64,000 bases of DNA from Manihot esculenta. Lineage: Eukaryota > Streptophyta > Magnoliopsida > Malpighiales > Euphorbiaceae. The position numbers and the translations under genes were made by a program. The stretch spans positions 5,520,389-5,584,388 of the forward strand of contig NC_035174.2 of assembly GCF_001659605.2 (NCBI RefSeq). The letters run 5' to 3'. The notes under the pieces are model-generated. The model had not been told where the DNA came from. It did not search any database and saw only the letters and a program-made list of their open reading frames with translations. Of this stretch, positions 13,118 through 26,437 are shown piece by piece (within the stretch, counting starts at the first letter, position 1; each line of letters begins with the position of its first letter).

Positions 13118-13560
13118 TTCGGTCAGTTCGGTTCAAAATTGAATCGAACTGAATAAATCGAAAACTGAAATTTTAGTGTTTATAAAAATCGAATCGAACT
13201 GATTTTAGTCAGAAACCGAATCGAACCGAACCGGTTTGATTCGGTTCGATTTGATCGATTTCGATTTTTAATAATTTTTTTATTTTTACACTTTATTTTT
13301 AATATTTTAAAATTTAATTAAAATATTTTAATTTAGTATGATTTGATTTCTCTATATTATTGAAAAAACATATTATTATCATTAATCGGTTCGGTTCGGT
13401 TTTTTCGGTTTTTTCTGATCAAAACCGAACCGAATTGAAATAATCGAAATTTTTAAAATTAAAAATCAAACCGAATCGAAATGTATAAAAAATCAAATTA
13501 AATTTTTAAATCAATTCGGTTCGATTAATTTTTTCGATTTGAACCGAATACTGTTCGGAG
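13118..13560. repeat. CGGTTC-rich inverted-repeat element, MITE-like
   Basis: Both ends carry complementary CGGTTC/GAACCG-type sequence: GCATTCGGT near 13126 faces ACCGAATACTG near 13545-13555. The interior is packed with variants of AATCGAACCGAA and its complement around an AT-rich centre. It can fold on itself and has no ORF. I could not identify a clean target-site duplication, so the transposon class is open. Confidence 0.55.
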
Positions 13561-14052
13561 AGATTTTAGTATAAATCTATAAATGATGCGTATACATCAA
13601 GATAATGGATTCTGTGATGGGCATTAATGAATGCACTTGTAACTAAGAAATGGGTAAAAACTGAAAAGAAAGGAAGACTATCATTTTCCATAGTCTCTCT
13701 CTCCAAAAATAACTCACAATCATCTGTGTGGACCTGAAAGAGGTTGGTATGGCACCAGAATCCAGGTACTGTTAACACTAGTTCACATGTTGCTCAATAT
13801 CAGTCCCTACCTCCTGCTGCTGCCTGCTGCTTGCCCCCCAGTGTTTCACGCACCATTTATTTCAACACTGCAATGCCACATGAACCACTAATTAATTGCC
13901 CTGCATTTCTCTCTATACATCATCACAATTCTCTCTTAATTACAATAATTACTCTTTTAAGTTACTTTCACATAAATTGAAGAAGTTTTGTGCTGATTAA
14001 GTTACTTTTACAAAAATAAATAATTAAATATTCACAAACAAGCAAAAAAAGG
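13561..14052. other. Intergenic spacer before tRNA gene
   Basis: No recognised gene or element. Composition is ordinary for the intergenic DNA of this window. Confidence 0.4.
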
Positions 14053-14064
14053 AAAAAAAAAAAA
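14053..14064 (-). terminator. RNA polymerase III T-run terminator
   Basis: Twelve consecutive A residues on the plus strand, read as T12 on the minus strand, begin two bases after the discriminator base of the tRNA-Leu gene. A T run of this length is the standard Pol III stop signal. Confidence 0.85.
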
Positions 14065-14065
14065 C

Positions 14066-14145
<80 letters not shown>
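14066..14145 (-). tRNA. tRNA-Leu (anticodon UAG)
   Basis: An 80-nt cloverleaf read on the minus strand. The acceptor arm GACAGTT pairs with AGCTGTC. The D-arm has TGGCCGAGTGGTCTAAGGCG, which is box-A-like. The anticodon stem CCAGA/TCTGG encloses loop TTTAGGC with anticodon TAG. A class II variable arm follows, then the T-arm GTGGGTTCAAATCCCAC (box B). The discriminator is A at 14066. No intron interrupts the anticodon loop. It reads CUA and probably other CUN codons. Confidence 0.96.
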
Positions 14146-14154
<9 letters not shown>

Positions 14155-14742
14155 CCAAAGCCTAGTAAAATATTTTTTACATCACTAGTTATTTACCATT
14201 TCACTGATTCAGACTAGATACGAGGTAATGAACCTCCTGTGTTAGCTTCCGATTTTCCCAATCAAACTCTTCGCATACTCCATAAAGTTTTTTCTCTTTT
14301 TTCTTTTTCTTTTTTTTTTAACCAAAAGACAAGCGGAGGCAAGGGAATTCATCCCAGAAAGCCTGAGTTCAATAGACAGGCCTCAGCCAATTGCACTAGG
14401 TAGTGCCAGGCCTATAAAGTTAAATTGGATGCTTCAAGTCACGCAAACATCACTAGTTGAAGACTGCGAGCTGGGCTCAATTGATCAATTCTCACTCAAT
14501 ATAATCTTCATTGCTTTTTTCCAGATTGGATAGAACAACAGAACAAGTATACAATCAAAGCATCAATGAAAGGAACTGCTTTTGTTCCAATATATTTGAT
14601 GCAGAAGGATTACATAAAAAAAGAAGATTACAAAAGGCTACACATAGGCTCCTAATCATAATTGAACATTCAAACCTACACAAGAAAAAGAATTATCAAT
14701 TATGGTACACTTAGCATCACACATAATTGACACTAGAGATTA
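14146..14742. other. Spacer downstream of HT1-like kinase
   Basis: Includes the probable 3' untranslated region of the kinase gene (14500-14742). The rest holds no recognised gene. Confidence 0.45.
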
Positions 14743-17700
14743 CTAGGCTTTTACAGAAGCAGAACCATGGCCAGCCATACATTTCGGGAAGCATCGCAGA
14801 ATAATTTGTTCCGATGAAGGTTTGTAATTTGAGAAAAATTGTGGATCCTGTTCAACGGACTCTGAATATCTTTCCAAAATTGAAACTATCTCATCAAAAT
14901 GCGGTCGTTTATCTGGATTGCTTGACCAGCATCTATTGATGAGATGGCTAAACGCCACCGGACATGTAGGGGGTAAAGGTGGTCGCGCATTCTGCACAAA
15001 ACTCAGGAAGATATCAGATGTTAGAATGAAATGAACTCTTGGCACAAAATATTTTTCAGGGTTAAAGCAAGGCATTATCTTTTAAGAATGATCCAATGCA
15101 CATAAAGAACCCAGCAATGGTTGAGAAAAAGGAGTATTTTTCCTCTTTCGGCAGCTTGCCTAACCACATTTGCTTCACCAGACAGAATGTAAAAATGACA
15201 CATCATTTCCTAATCATCTATTTATTACAAACAAGAAATTGATATGAGCAACTCTTCAGTGTATGAATGTCACTTGCATGCTTATGCACACCGGCATGTG
15301 GATGAGTAGGAACTAGGCAGTAAGATATGCCATATGCATCGATATATGTTCGACAACATAGTGAATGCTTTCGGACTTTCAAACAAGTGCAGATTATCAG
15401 AAGAATCTAGACTATTACATACTTCAGTTTTCAAGGAGATGTAGTTTACAAATGAGAATGACCAAGACAGTGGGGCCGCACATGTGATGGCCACAACACA
15501 GATATGGGCACATCTGAGTAGTTTGTGCTCGCACTGCTCAAGCACGTGATGAAGATACAGTTCACTAATCATTGAAGAAGCTGTGATCATTGCAAAGATT
15601 TGCTTGCATTTATATCAATAATTGTTACCAGCATGTGTGTCCTCTACTGCTAAACTGCTTAAGATAGCATTTGGTTCGCCGCTAAAAAGCATAATATTTT
15701 GTTGCTTTTTTACTTTTTGAAAAAAACAAATACACCAAACTGTACCTAGATCTTCATGCAACAAATAGCAACCAAATTGAACACCTTTTGATGTAGGAGA
15801 TCTTAGAGATATTAGAACAGCTTATTTTAAGGAAAAAAAGATAATAGGAATAATAGTTTATTTAGTTAGTAATTTTATTTGGTTTGTAATTCCTAATTAC
15901 AATTGTAACCATAAAGAAACATTACAAAACTGTAAAATTGTTATATACGAAAAATCTAGAGCATTTCCCAGGACAAATCTACTGTCAGCTATGTGACAGT
16001 TTAGGTGCCATCATGGCCTGATAATGACAAATCTTGTTCTTATGAACTATTAGTACTATGACACTGATAGGATACTTATCTCTGATGAGTAAAAAAAAAC
16101 CTTATCTCTCGGATGAGTGACGACCTCTCTAACACGATATTTCCCACAGTGCATACCAATAATCAGCCTACTCTGCACATGATCTGTTTAATTTAAAACT
16201 TGAGTGACAATGCTTTGACATGCCAGATCTATGATCATCATAACAGCCTAGAATCTTAATACACCATCAACTCTGCAAACCGTGGTCTCTATCTGTATAA
16301 TACTGAATGCATTAGCTAGATCAAAATGATATGGCCCACCAAAGATCTCCATGCAGATAGTCTTTTTTTTTATAAAAAAAAAAGAAAAAACTGCCTAGTA
16401 TTACTAGTAACCTATATATGTTCACTAGCATATAGAACCTGATTAATACCCTAAAAACATCTAAAAGTTAAGAAACAAAAAATCTCAAAAGAATAAAACT
16501 CACATAAACAATCATTAGACCTTCAGAACTAAATCCCACAAGTCTGTCATATGTTCTTCATCTATGATCAACTGAAACCATCGACACTAATTTTTTTCAT
16601 TCACATACACTTTATTAAGAATACTATTAACAGATATACTTTCTCCTAGTTGTCCTCAAAAACGTTTCAAACTCGAAAAGAAGGTTATAAGATTCTCCAA
16701 GTAATTAAATGGGAAGAAATACGCAGAAGTTGTCAATAAAACTACACAAATAAAAGTTTTTAGATACCAAGAAGTTCATTTGGAAATTTATGTTAATTTT
16801 TGCCATGTAACCTATTTGTATGAAACTTCAATTTGTAGAAATTTAGAAATTCTTCTGAACAAAAAAAGGTTCAAAATCAGTATATGACAATTTCATCGTT
16901 CAAAATCTCCTTCAGTAAAAGACAAACTCATTATTGCACCAACCATCAATTACCCAGCAAGCTAGACTTGTTCCTTTATATTCTGAATTTTAATTTTTCT
17001 CCCCTCCAGATTTTGATTAATCATGTAATTAGTAAATGCAGTCCAGAAGAGATTTCAATGAAGAATGAATAAGGAAATATTGCAGACTCTTCTGATGTGC
17101 ATGCATAAATAGACTTGAGGTTCAATGCATAAAACTGAAAAGGAAAAAAATCATCACAGAAACTAATCACCAGCATTTACCTTTTGGCAGACTGCAAATG
17201 CAGCTTGTTCCGGGGTCATGTTGTCAAATGGTGTCAATGCAGTTAAAAGCTCCCAAAGCACTATGCCAAAACTATAAACGTCAACCTTCTTCGTGTGATG
17301 TTTCTCTTTGATCATTTCAGGAGCCATCCAACGGTATGTCCCTGTAAATCCCTTTGCACTACCACACTGAGATTCCAGGCATGAGATACCAAAATCAGCT
17401 ACTTTAACACACATATCTTCTCCGAGTATTAAATTTTCTGATTTGAGATCCCTATGAAGTACCCCTTGGGAATGAAGATATTGCATCCCCCGTGCAATGT
17501 CAAGAGCTAATTTCAGAACTACGTTCAGTGGAACTGAATACGGCTCTTGCTGGTGGAGATATTTTCTCAATGAGCCTCCAGCCAAATACTCGGTAATTAT
17601 ACAAAACACAGGAGGTTTCTTGCAGGCTGCAACAAACTGAATGAAGAAAGTCAAGCGGATATGAGCGCATCATAAATTAATGAACATGATTATGTTCTTA

Positions 17701-19290
17701 GATTTCTCCATTTGGCAACAAGGACACAATTCCCACGTCCACAGAACCCCACATGTGAAAATTCAGAAGTCTAACCAATTGATGGTAGTAGTATTTCCTA
17801 AAAAACTAAAACTCTTTGACCACAAATCTGCATCAATATGAATGAGGGGCTGTCGATAAAAGTGAGGCCCTATTACGGCTTTCCCATTTATTACATGTTA
17901 AAAGGACTCCCCTTCAAATTTACATACATGCAAAATTTCTTTACTCAAGTCTCTAGCCTTGAGCCTTGCTAAAGACTCCACTTATCAGTGTCAATTAACT
18001 CATCAATCTGGAAAAGATAACAAAAGGGCCACTTGCCATCATAATTTCTGATAATATCTTTATCTTACTGGTGTGTGTTTTCTAATAAAATTAAATTCAC
18101 ACTGAATTTTGGAACTTTTTAAACTGTTGGAAGAAAGTACTAAAAATGTTTTTAATGCAGAAGATAAGTACAACAAATCATAAATACTGGATAACGAGCA
18201 TGTGCATGACTACTTTATCCATTTTTACCGTATGTTCAACCCATTTTAGAGCCATCCTTGTTGGAGAAAACATCTGTTTATTGGCATCATCAGAAAAAGA
18301 GAAGAATCCTTGCTAGCATAAATCAAATGTTAGAATTTGCAAGTCTCATTTGTCATTCAAAGGGTAACAAGCAAGTAGAGAAAAATCCATAGTTCCTTAA
18401 GTTGGCAAGTAAAATTCCAGGGAGATTATAAAGTTCCTAATAAAACGAGGACCAAAAACAAATTGCAGTAAATACTGCACATGGGTAATGTCATCCATAG
18501 GCATGAGTTGCAAGATGCATTAAATGTCTATCAGAGTGAGTGGTTGCACAAACCTGACCAGAAAAGCATTAACTGTTGGAATCAATGAAAGGCAGAACAA
18601 TGCCATCTGTCATAGAACAAAAAATATTGCGGTTCCCCAACTCTAAGCATTCATTTCTATAACAAAGTTGATTTCCTATGGGTTTGATTCTTTTTTTTTT
18701 CTTTTATAAACCTCATAACAACCATCTGAACCATCTCTTTTTAACAAGTTAAGGTTATAAACAACATCATAATTGGATTACCCATCAAGGGTTTTAGCAC
18801 CAAGTTCCGTAGGCAATTAGCATTACCTTCTCTTCATGTTCTTACCACAAAGCAATAAGAAAATGCAACTCCATATACCATTACGTTAAACAAAAACGTA
18901 AAATCAAGCCATTGAAGAAATAGAGCTTACTGTGACGATATTAGGATGGGTTAACCGAAAAAGCAGAGCCACTTCTGAAGTAAACTGCTTCTCAAGCATT
19001 GCGGCTAGGTCCTCATCCTCTTCAGGCTGGCTTATGATCTTAATTGCAACGTCTCTTTGCTTATAAATCCCCCTATAAATTCTACTATGCCTCCCCGATG
19101 CAAATTTGTTGCCAATAAACAATTGAGACATATCGGCACTCCACTCTATCTCTCCCTCTCCCTTAATCTCTGCACCAGATGACACCAAATACTTGGACCA
19201 CGAAGCTGCTCTCTTGTACTCTCCAAGAGAGAGTCTCCTCCCTGATCTGCCATTGTTGGAGATTTGCTTAAACCAGTAAAAATTCTTCAT
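14743..19290 (-). CDS. HT1-like Raf-type (MAPKKK group C) protein kinase
   Basis: Exons 19290-18931, 17636-17181 and 14991-14743 encode 354 residues; both introns are long (about 1.3 and 2.2 kb). The kinase domain spans about residues 55-315: modified glycine loop FASGRHSRIYRG, VAIK Lys84, alpha-C Glu106, HRDLKSEN (catalytic Asp183), DFG 201-203, GTYRWMAPE with APE 225-227, and VDVYSFGIVLWEL. The HRDLKS and GTYRWMAPE forms mark the plant Raf-like C group. Blocks QLFIGNKFASG.HSRIYRGIYKQR and ACKKPPV.CIITEY are shared with Arabidopsis HT1, a regulator of stomatal responses to CO2. All catalytic residues are present, so an active Ser/Thr kinase is expected. Whether this is the HT1 orthologue or a sister C-group kinase cannot be settled from the sequence alone. 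Confidence 0.94.
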
Positions 19291-20440
19291 GGGTCTGAAT
19301 CGAACTTAACAAAATCATCAAATATCTGATCTCTTAGCATCTAGAAACCAATGTAGAAGCCCAAGAACCCCAAAATTCAGTGTAAAACCTCCTCGTAAAT
19401 TGGATCCGATGAGGAAAAGATTGAACTGGAAAGCATTGAAACTATTTCCCCAACTACATTTTGAAAATATTCATTATTAATGCATTAAACGTTGAATAAT
19501 AGAAGTGAAGTAAAACACACAAAGAAAATGCTCTAATCAACCATTTAAATTGAATTCCGCACTTGCAAACAAGCACTTTAAAAAAATCAAAAGAAAAGCT
19601 TGGCTAGTTATGCACCGGAAAGAAAAGACATTCTCTGGATAAGAGGAAAGAGAGACCCTTTTCAAATCCCAAACCTTTAGCATAAAATAAGACAATCCAA
19701 AAAAAAAAAGACACAAGGAGCAGAAAAAGCCACCGATTTGATGAAAATAAAGCAGAAAAAACACAGCTTTTGATCTTTTCCAAACGTTGAAGAAGAAAAG
19801 AAACATTGGTTTTCAGAGAGCCATTTGAAAAGAGGAGAAAGAAAAGAACTTGAGAAGGTTGAAGGCGACGAAGAGAGAGAAGAGAGAGTCAGTTGGGTTG
19901 TAAATACTGTTGTTTCTGGTGTGTGCAGTAGAGAACATATACAAAGAGCTGGCGCTTCTTTCTCTCTATCTGTGGAAAATTAATTAATTGAAAAGAGGAA
20001 AACTCTTTCTCCTATAACATACATAACGTGCAAAGATCCACTTGTGAGGAGACACAGAGGGTCTCGTGATGGTGACATCTGCCCATCTCCTTTCTCATTT
20101 TCTCCTTCCACTTCTTCCATTACCCATCATATTATAAGCGAATGAAGAAAGGGCTAGTTTGGTAAAAGCGATGAGCAGCAGAGAAAAGGGCAATGCAGAG
20201 GAAGAAGGAGACGTCAACAGAAACGGAAGCGAGCGGCAGAGAGAGAGAGAGACTGGGGCCCACCTCCACTGAATGGTATCCGTGGACGCAGCCGTATGCT
20301 ATGGTCCTCTTCCGTATACGGCCTCTCTCTCTCTCTATATATCGATTATAGTAAAGTTGGGAAAATAAAACGACGTCAATCATCAGAGAGACATTTTAAA
20401 CCTTTTCTATTAATGATAATTAATTATTAAATGAGCATTA
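19291..20440 (-). promoter_or_regulatory. Probable promoter and leader of HT1-like kinase
   Basis: Upstream flank of the minus-strand kinase. It contains several GA/CT-rich short repeats, including GAGAGA tracts near 19875-19890 and 20240-20252 and a CT tract near 20325-20336 ending in TATATATCG. These resemble core-promoter or leader pyrimidine patches common in plants. The transcription start is not visible. Confidence 0.35.
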
Positions 20441-23400
20441 GTAATTGCAAGGCTCTTGTTGGCATTGGAAGGCAAGGCCCACCGTAAGTGGGGGCAACGC
20501 GGAGTCGCGCTCCACCACCACAGGCAGAGGAGGGGCTACAACCGGCCAAGAAAGGCTGGCATTTCCCAGCAATGGGCCGGCAACTCTTCAGACACACTCG
20601 GTTTGAGTCTTCTTATGTCTGCCTTCGACTTAACCTTGGCGTCCCTAATTCATGTGCTACTACCCACTCTGTTTTCTACTCTTTTTTATTTTTTATTTTT
20701 TTTTTGCACATAAGAGTTTACGTTCACATGAATTATTATTTAGGAAGTTGAATTTTTTTAAAATGAGAAAAGCTAGCTCCCCAAACGCACCCTTGGAAGG
20801 TAGCATCAGCTTTTCAACCGGTTAATAATATCGCCTAACACCAACCAGTAACTATGTCTCTCTGTCGATTTAGCTTAGTTTATTTTAAGCAGCATATTTA
20901 GCTTTTTCTTTTTTTTACTAAGAAAATTTATTAATAAAAATATTTTTCTAATCCAACTGAAACTTTTTCTTTTAAAAAAAATGATACTTTATGGATTTTA
21001 ATATTTTAGATAAAAGTGAAAGGATGAAAGATTTTTCCTTTTGCTTTTCCGGAACGTTCAAATGGAAGAAGATGGTGAGAAATCCTTTGGCAAAGCTGCA
21101 ATGAGAGAATCATCAATCCTTTGAGTAATTTATTAATTCCAAGTCTAAATATAATAATATTGATAATATATTACAGATAATAAGTCATCGTTCATCAAAA
21201 GGGAACTATATTTTAAAGTCCATCGTCAATTACTTTTGTCTTATTAATACCAAAGTATTCTGCAAATTATTGAGATCCAGTTAGGGTAACCATGCATAAA
21301 CCAATAATCAATTACCCACTAAATCCTTATTCTATAAAATAAGTAGTAATCTTTTTTTTTTTAAAATATATATATATATATTTTTTGTAGACGAAATTAT
21401 TTAAAAAAATCGACGTGCCAATCAAATTTGATTTGTGATTAACGGGGGCCATTGATACGATCCCTTGATTTGATGCTTTGGCAACAATGGAGAAAAGCAC
21501 ATGCAGTGATATAGTTGTGGATATGATGAACTGGATAAATTTTGGAAGGTGGCGAGCGAATGTACTATTTTTATATATAATTAATAATAATAAGCAGGTA
21601 ATGGAAATGGTCAATAATAATAAATCCTTAACTAGTCCGTAGTTAATGAAGGTTGGTGGAGTAGTAATTATAATTAAAGGTAGGGTTGATTTATAAGAAA
21701 GAAGATAGATTAGGTGAAAGGTGGTAAATGGCTTAATTTGCTTGCAAGTATCGTAATATAATAAAAAAATATAATTAAAAGTGTTAGGTGGTACATGGTT
21801 TTCTGTGAATCAGCAGAAATAAAAAGATGAGAAAACTTGAAAGATGGCAAAAATGGAGGATGGAGAAGTAAAGAGATGAGATTCATACGTAGAAAAAGAT
21901 GGGTTTGATAGAGAATATTTGTCATTTAGTTCAGATAAGAACACTGCATGAACATGGGTGATGAAGGACACCACGTGAATTTTTTTCTTTTTCTTTCTTT
22001 TTTTAATTTGTTAATTGTCTCGTTCGGAACCGAGAATTTTCAATTTTTTTAATGAATTATATTTTAATACTTCTTGATATATATTTTATATAAGTTAAAA
22101 TTTTAGTATTTAAAAAATAAAAATACTTTTAAATTAAATTACAAATAAAAGGAAATTTAATTACAAAGTATTAAAATATATTTAAACTAATCTAATTGTA
22201 ACTATATATGTTGAATTCGTTAACTTAATCCAACAATAAAAGTATTGATTTTTTTTAAAATAATAAACCTATTAAGTTAAATCTTGAAAACTCTCAAATT
22301 CAATACTAATTCCATCCCTTATAAGAAAAAAAGAGTTTTATAAATAATTTAAAATAAATATGCTTTACCAGTATTTTATTTGAGAAATTAAATTTAAAAT
22401 GTATTCTTTAATTAAAATTGTTTTAAAAACTACCTTTAAATTTTGTTATTAACATATGAAAAATGTTTTAAATATATTTTTTATTTAAATCTTTTATGTA
22501 TTTTATTATTTAAAAATAAATTATAGGCTATTTTAGTCTAATAAAATATAAGACAATAAAAATATTAAAAATTAATTATTAATGAACGTGAATTTAATTG
22601 AAATAAAAATTTATACTTTATTTAATAATTGAATATATTATAAATATTTTAATCCTCAATTACTAAATAGTGTTAAAATTTATTAGCGTTGTGTAAATTA
22701 TAAACATGAAAATAGATTTTATATTAACAAATGTACATTTCTAAGTTTTAAAATTATTTTCTATAAAGTCTTTGAAATGAAAAAGAATTTTATTTTTTAT
22801 ATAAAAGAATTCGGATAAAGTTTTTGAAAAGTGGAAAGTATTTTCCTGCTAGAAATACTTAATCAAGAAGAAATTTTGAGTATAAGTAAGAGCAAAAAAA
22901 TTAAATAAATTTATAATTAATTAAATTTTAAAATAAATTTAATTATTTATAGTAATAATATTAGATTATTATTTGTCCAGATATGATGCAGCATTTATGA
23001 ATATTTTTAAAATAAAAAAAAAAAAAAGAAGTTGGTGATTAATTAAGCTATTTGTAGAATATCATGTTGATGGACGTTTGATTAACTTAAGCATTTCACC
23101 ATAGAAAACTGATGATAAGCATAAAATTCAAAATATATTTTTGGGCTAATCGGTAGAGTGGAATAATGTTTGGGGAAACCATGGAGCTTGGAGCTTATTG
23201 GAAGGATGAGTAGTTGTTGGATTAGGACATCATCCATAAACATCTATTCTATTAAATAGTTGATGTGAGATTTCACCATTGAATTTATGATTATTAATTT
23301 AGGTTATTTAATATGTCATCCAAACGTAAACCGTAGGTGGGTTTTGCTAGAATGTCAATAAATAACTTGATACTCAATTTACAGTATACTGTTATTCAAT

Positions 23401-24225
23401 AAAATTTAAATAATTATGTAAAATTATATCTCGAATTTAGAAAAATAAAATAACCTTAAAAAATTATCAAACAATTTTTTTTAAAATAATTTTATTTCAA
23501 TACATTTTAAGTTTCTATAAGCTTGCCATTGATGATATGCATCATGTTTTATATTAATTTTCTGATAATAACCTCAACTTGTCTCTTGGCCCAGCTTGAT
23601 GGACTTCAACAGGTCAGGCGATCAAGAAAATAGCCTGAAGCCCTAAACCGTTTTTACAAGGCTACATTAAATTAGTAGGCGTTGCGCTTGAATACTCGTC
23701 AGTCGTCACAGGCTCTACAGAATCGAGATTGACGTAGAATCCGGGTTGAAGCATGCATGGCTAGGCTAGGCTAGTTATACAAAATTTAAACAGAGCTAAA
23801 CCAAATGCATCATTTCGATTACCATCTTACTCCAAGTGGAAGTAACAGTGGGCACATAACTTCTAAGGCATCCATAAAAGCCAAAAAGGTTCGATTTAAA
23901 TCAGTTGGTGATTACAGAAAAGTTTTAAGCTACTTTTATCATTCTTACTCGTGCTCATTCCGTCGGGCAATACCAAAAAACTATACCAGCTAAAGGGTCT
24001 AATTAATGGCTGCGTAAATTAGTTAAATATACATCAGAAGATCCAAATGTTCATTTTACTATATTCCTAAACGTAACGGAAAAGGAGAAGAGAGAGGAGG
24101 AAAAAATAAAAGGTTGAAAATAATTGCCTATCCGTCTCTGTACAGCATAAAAAAAATATTTGCATTGAAAATTTGCTTAATTCCTTACCCACAACATTAT
24201 TAGATACACTCTGAAAATCTCTGCA
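20441..24225. other. Long AT-rich intergenic region
   Basis: No gene supported. A more GC-rich stretch at 20456-20660 has overlapping open frames on the plus strand but no recognisable protein. From about 22020 to 23560 the DNA is extremely AT-rich low-complexity sequence. The last few hundred bases are likely the 3' flank of the CASP-like gene. Confidence 0.45.
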
Positions 24226-26437
24226 TTAAGTTGAGCCATTGTTGTGTAAGTTGTAACCAGAAATAAGGGAGCTAACAGCAAAGGCAACAAAGGCCAGGAA
24301 GGCCATTGTGACTGAAGCACTAGCCATTTCTGTGAACTCATCCTTGCCCCAGTTAGATTGCCAGTCATCAACTCGGGTGGCTGCTGATGAAGAAGCTGAA
24401 ACCAGAAGATATGCTAATACCTGCCAGTTGAACCAACAATGCAAGTCTCCTTTTAGGTATAGAAAAATGTAAAATCGTTTATTGTGCATGCAATTGTGAT
24501 AAACCTAAAAGATATCCTTCCACTGCAGTACCTCCCTGTGAAATTGGTCACAGGGCAAGTAAAATGGTTGACAATTTAGACCTACAAGTTTCAATTGAAA
24601 GTTTAAGACGTTTACCACTGCTCCACATGCAAACCATTGTTCAAGTTCTCTCATCCAAATTATTGGGGACTTGTAGCAGCAACTCAAAAAGTTATTACAT
24701 ATAAGATGAAGGGTTATTGCCTAAACCTTGAAATAGTCAAATGGATGCTCATCTTACTCTAGATGATCATTAAGCTAGTACAAGAAGCAACACATTCCTA
24801 TCCAATTACATGTGGAACCCTAGCACTAGAGCCGTTAAACTCATACTTCATGTAAGACATAATCACAAGTTACAGTCCGTTATTGACATATTTCTCCAAA
24901 AAGCTTCTCTAGAGCATCTAGCAACATCAAGAGACAACGACATGAACTGAACAGAGCATCCCCAGACTCCAGCAACATTACTAACACAAAATGCACGAAA
25001 AGCAAATAGGTAGTGAGTTTAAGTAACCTGCCTGATCCACTAAGAAATTGAAATGGCGGCGGACACGGTGGCTCATCACATGTTTGCCCGTAACGAGATG
25101 ATAGCTCATATCATAAGCTTGGAATCCCGAATATACAAATGCAATAACATTCACAGACAAGCAATACCTGTCATCAAAAGAGTTCAATCAGACAATCAAA
25201 TCACTTCAAGAAAGAAGCATGGAGTGGAGTAGAACAAAATAACACATAAAAGAGGGTACGAGGAGCAAAATAATGTTTTTTTTTGGTTGGTGGCGGAAGT
25301 GGGGATCTCACGCTCCAATTCAATTAAATTTCAGTACATAGAAAAAGATATAGTATAGCCCAAAATTTGAACAATTAAGCATTGCGATTCATAGTTATGG
25401 CCTTGGGAGACAATTACCACTCTACCAATCATTATTAATGGAATAATATCAAAAACGGCATCCAAACAAGTAGACAGTGACTGCAAGTAAGAATTTTTTT
25501 TTTTCCCAGAAAATTTTGAAATCATTGTATTATTTCATAAAACAATGTACATTAACTTGTCCACGTACGTTCCTGAATTTTTCTATTCAATTTCCTGTTA
25601 TATTAGAGGCTAAAGTTTTTGTTTTTGTTTTTATTTTTATTTTTATTTTTACCTTTTTTTAAAGAAAAAAAAAAAACTAAATGACTGGAGAACTAAATAC
25701 TATACTTGGAAATAGGAGCATCATCGTAAACAACCATGGAAGATCTCACCAACTAAAGAATCTCATGTTGTGTGAACAAACACCAAAATGACAATTTTTA
25801 CGGTTCAATTATCAGTGACATACAGAACATGTACATTTATGTAAGCTTTTCAAATGAGGACAGACCTGTATTCTCTGTAACGATCATAGGAATCGCCACT
25901 CCACCCCTGAGTCTTGTCAGCGGCCATAACCGAGAACGAAATCAAGCACAAGACCACCTCAGCAATTCTAAACCCTAACTCAGCAACCTTCCTCCTATCC
26001 TTTCTTCTCCACGACTCCACCGCTGCCGATCTTCCATCAGTTCTCACCTTTCCCACGACCGGCGGCCCCTCCTCTCTCACCGTCTTGTTAAACATCATCG
26101 CTGGAGTATGAGTCTGTGGCTGAGCCTTAGCTTGAGAATACGCAGCATTCTCCTGCGGAAAAGGGGAAGGCTGCGGAGTGTACTGAGTGAACTTATCGAC
26201 AGCGACGATGGCCATGGAGTTTTCAAGCGGTGGAAGCTTTCCCGGCGAGTTCATCGGGGAGACAAAGGTAGGGGACTCATCATGGGGGTCGCCCTGATCA
26301 GAAGGGAGAGGCGAATTGAGCCGGAGGGGGGAGTGGGGGGATTCAAAATAAGAGTGAGAATCGGAATTGGAAGACAGTGATCGTTTCATGGTGTTCGGGA
26401 CATGGAGTTTGGGTTTGGGTTTGGATTTGGTTTCCAT
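24226..26437 (-). CDS. CASP-like protein, 4A subfamily
   Basis: Four-span plasma-membrane protein related to the Casparian strip scaffold proteins. Exon 1 is 26437-25866 and exon 2 starts at 25167; exon 3 ends at 24226; total about 300 residues. The first 145 residues are a Pro/Ser-rich cytosolic tail typical of the 4A group. Membrane segments lie at about residues 151-172 ([20 protein letters not shown]), 192-215, 238-255 and 275-295. The blocks [13 protein letters not shown] and NWGKDEF and the C-terminal SSLISGY are family hallmarks. The exon 2/3 junction is ambiguous. A GC-AG intron (25031 to 24421) gives DQ/VLAYLL. A GT-AG choice (25027 to 24414) gives DQA/AYLL. Both keep frame. The first matches the family length better, as I recall it. 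Confidence 0.9.

Noticed and set aside
14330..14420. tRNA-like wording (GGAATTC...GAGTTCAATAGA)
   Set aside because: No acceptor stem or cloverleaf can be formed; not a tRNA.
15785..15960. Possible solo LTR starting TGTAGGAGATC in kinase intron 2
   Set aside because: No matching end, target duplication or second copy in the window; evidence too weak.
20456..20751. Overlapping 85-87 codon frames in a GC-richer patch
   Set aside because: No domain, no splice partners and ambiguous frame; left as intergenic.
21960..23560. Possible matrix-attachment or centromeric-type DNA
   Set aside because: Very AT-rich but without a periodic unit; composition alone does not support a call.
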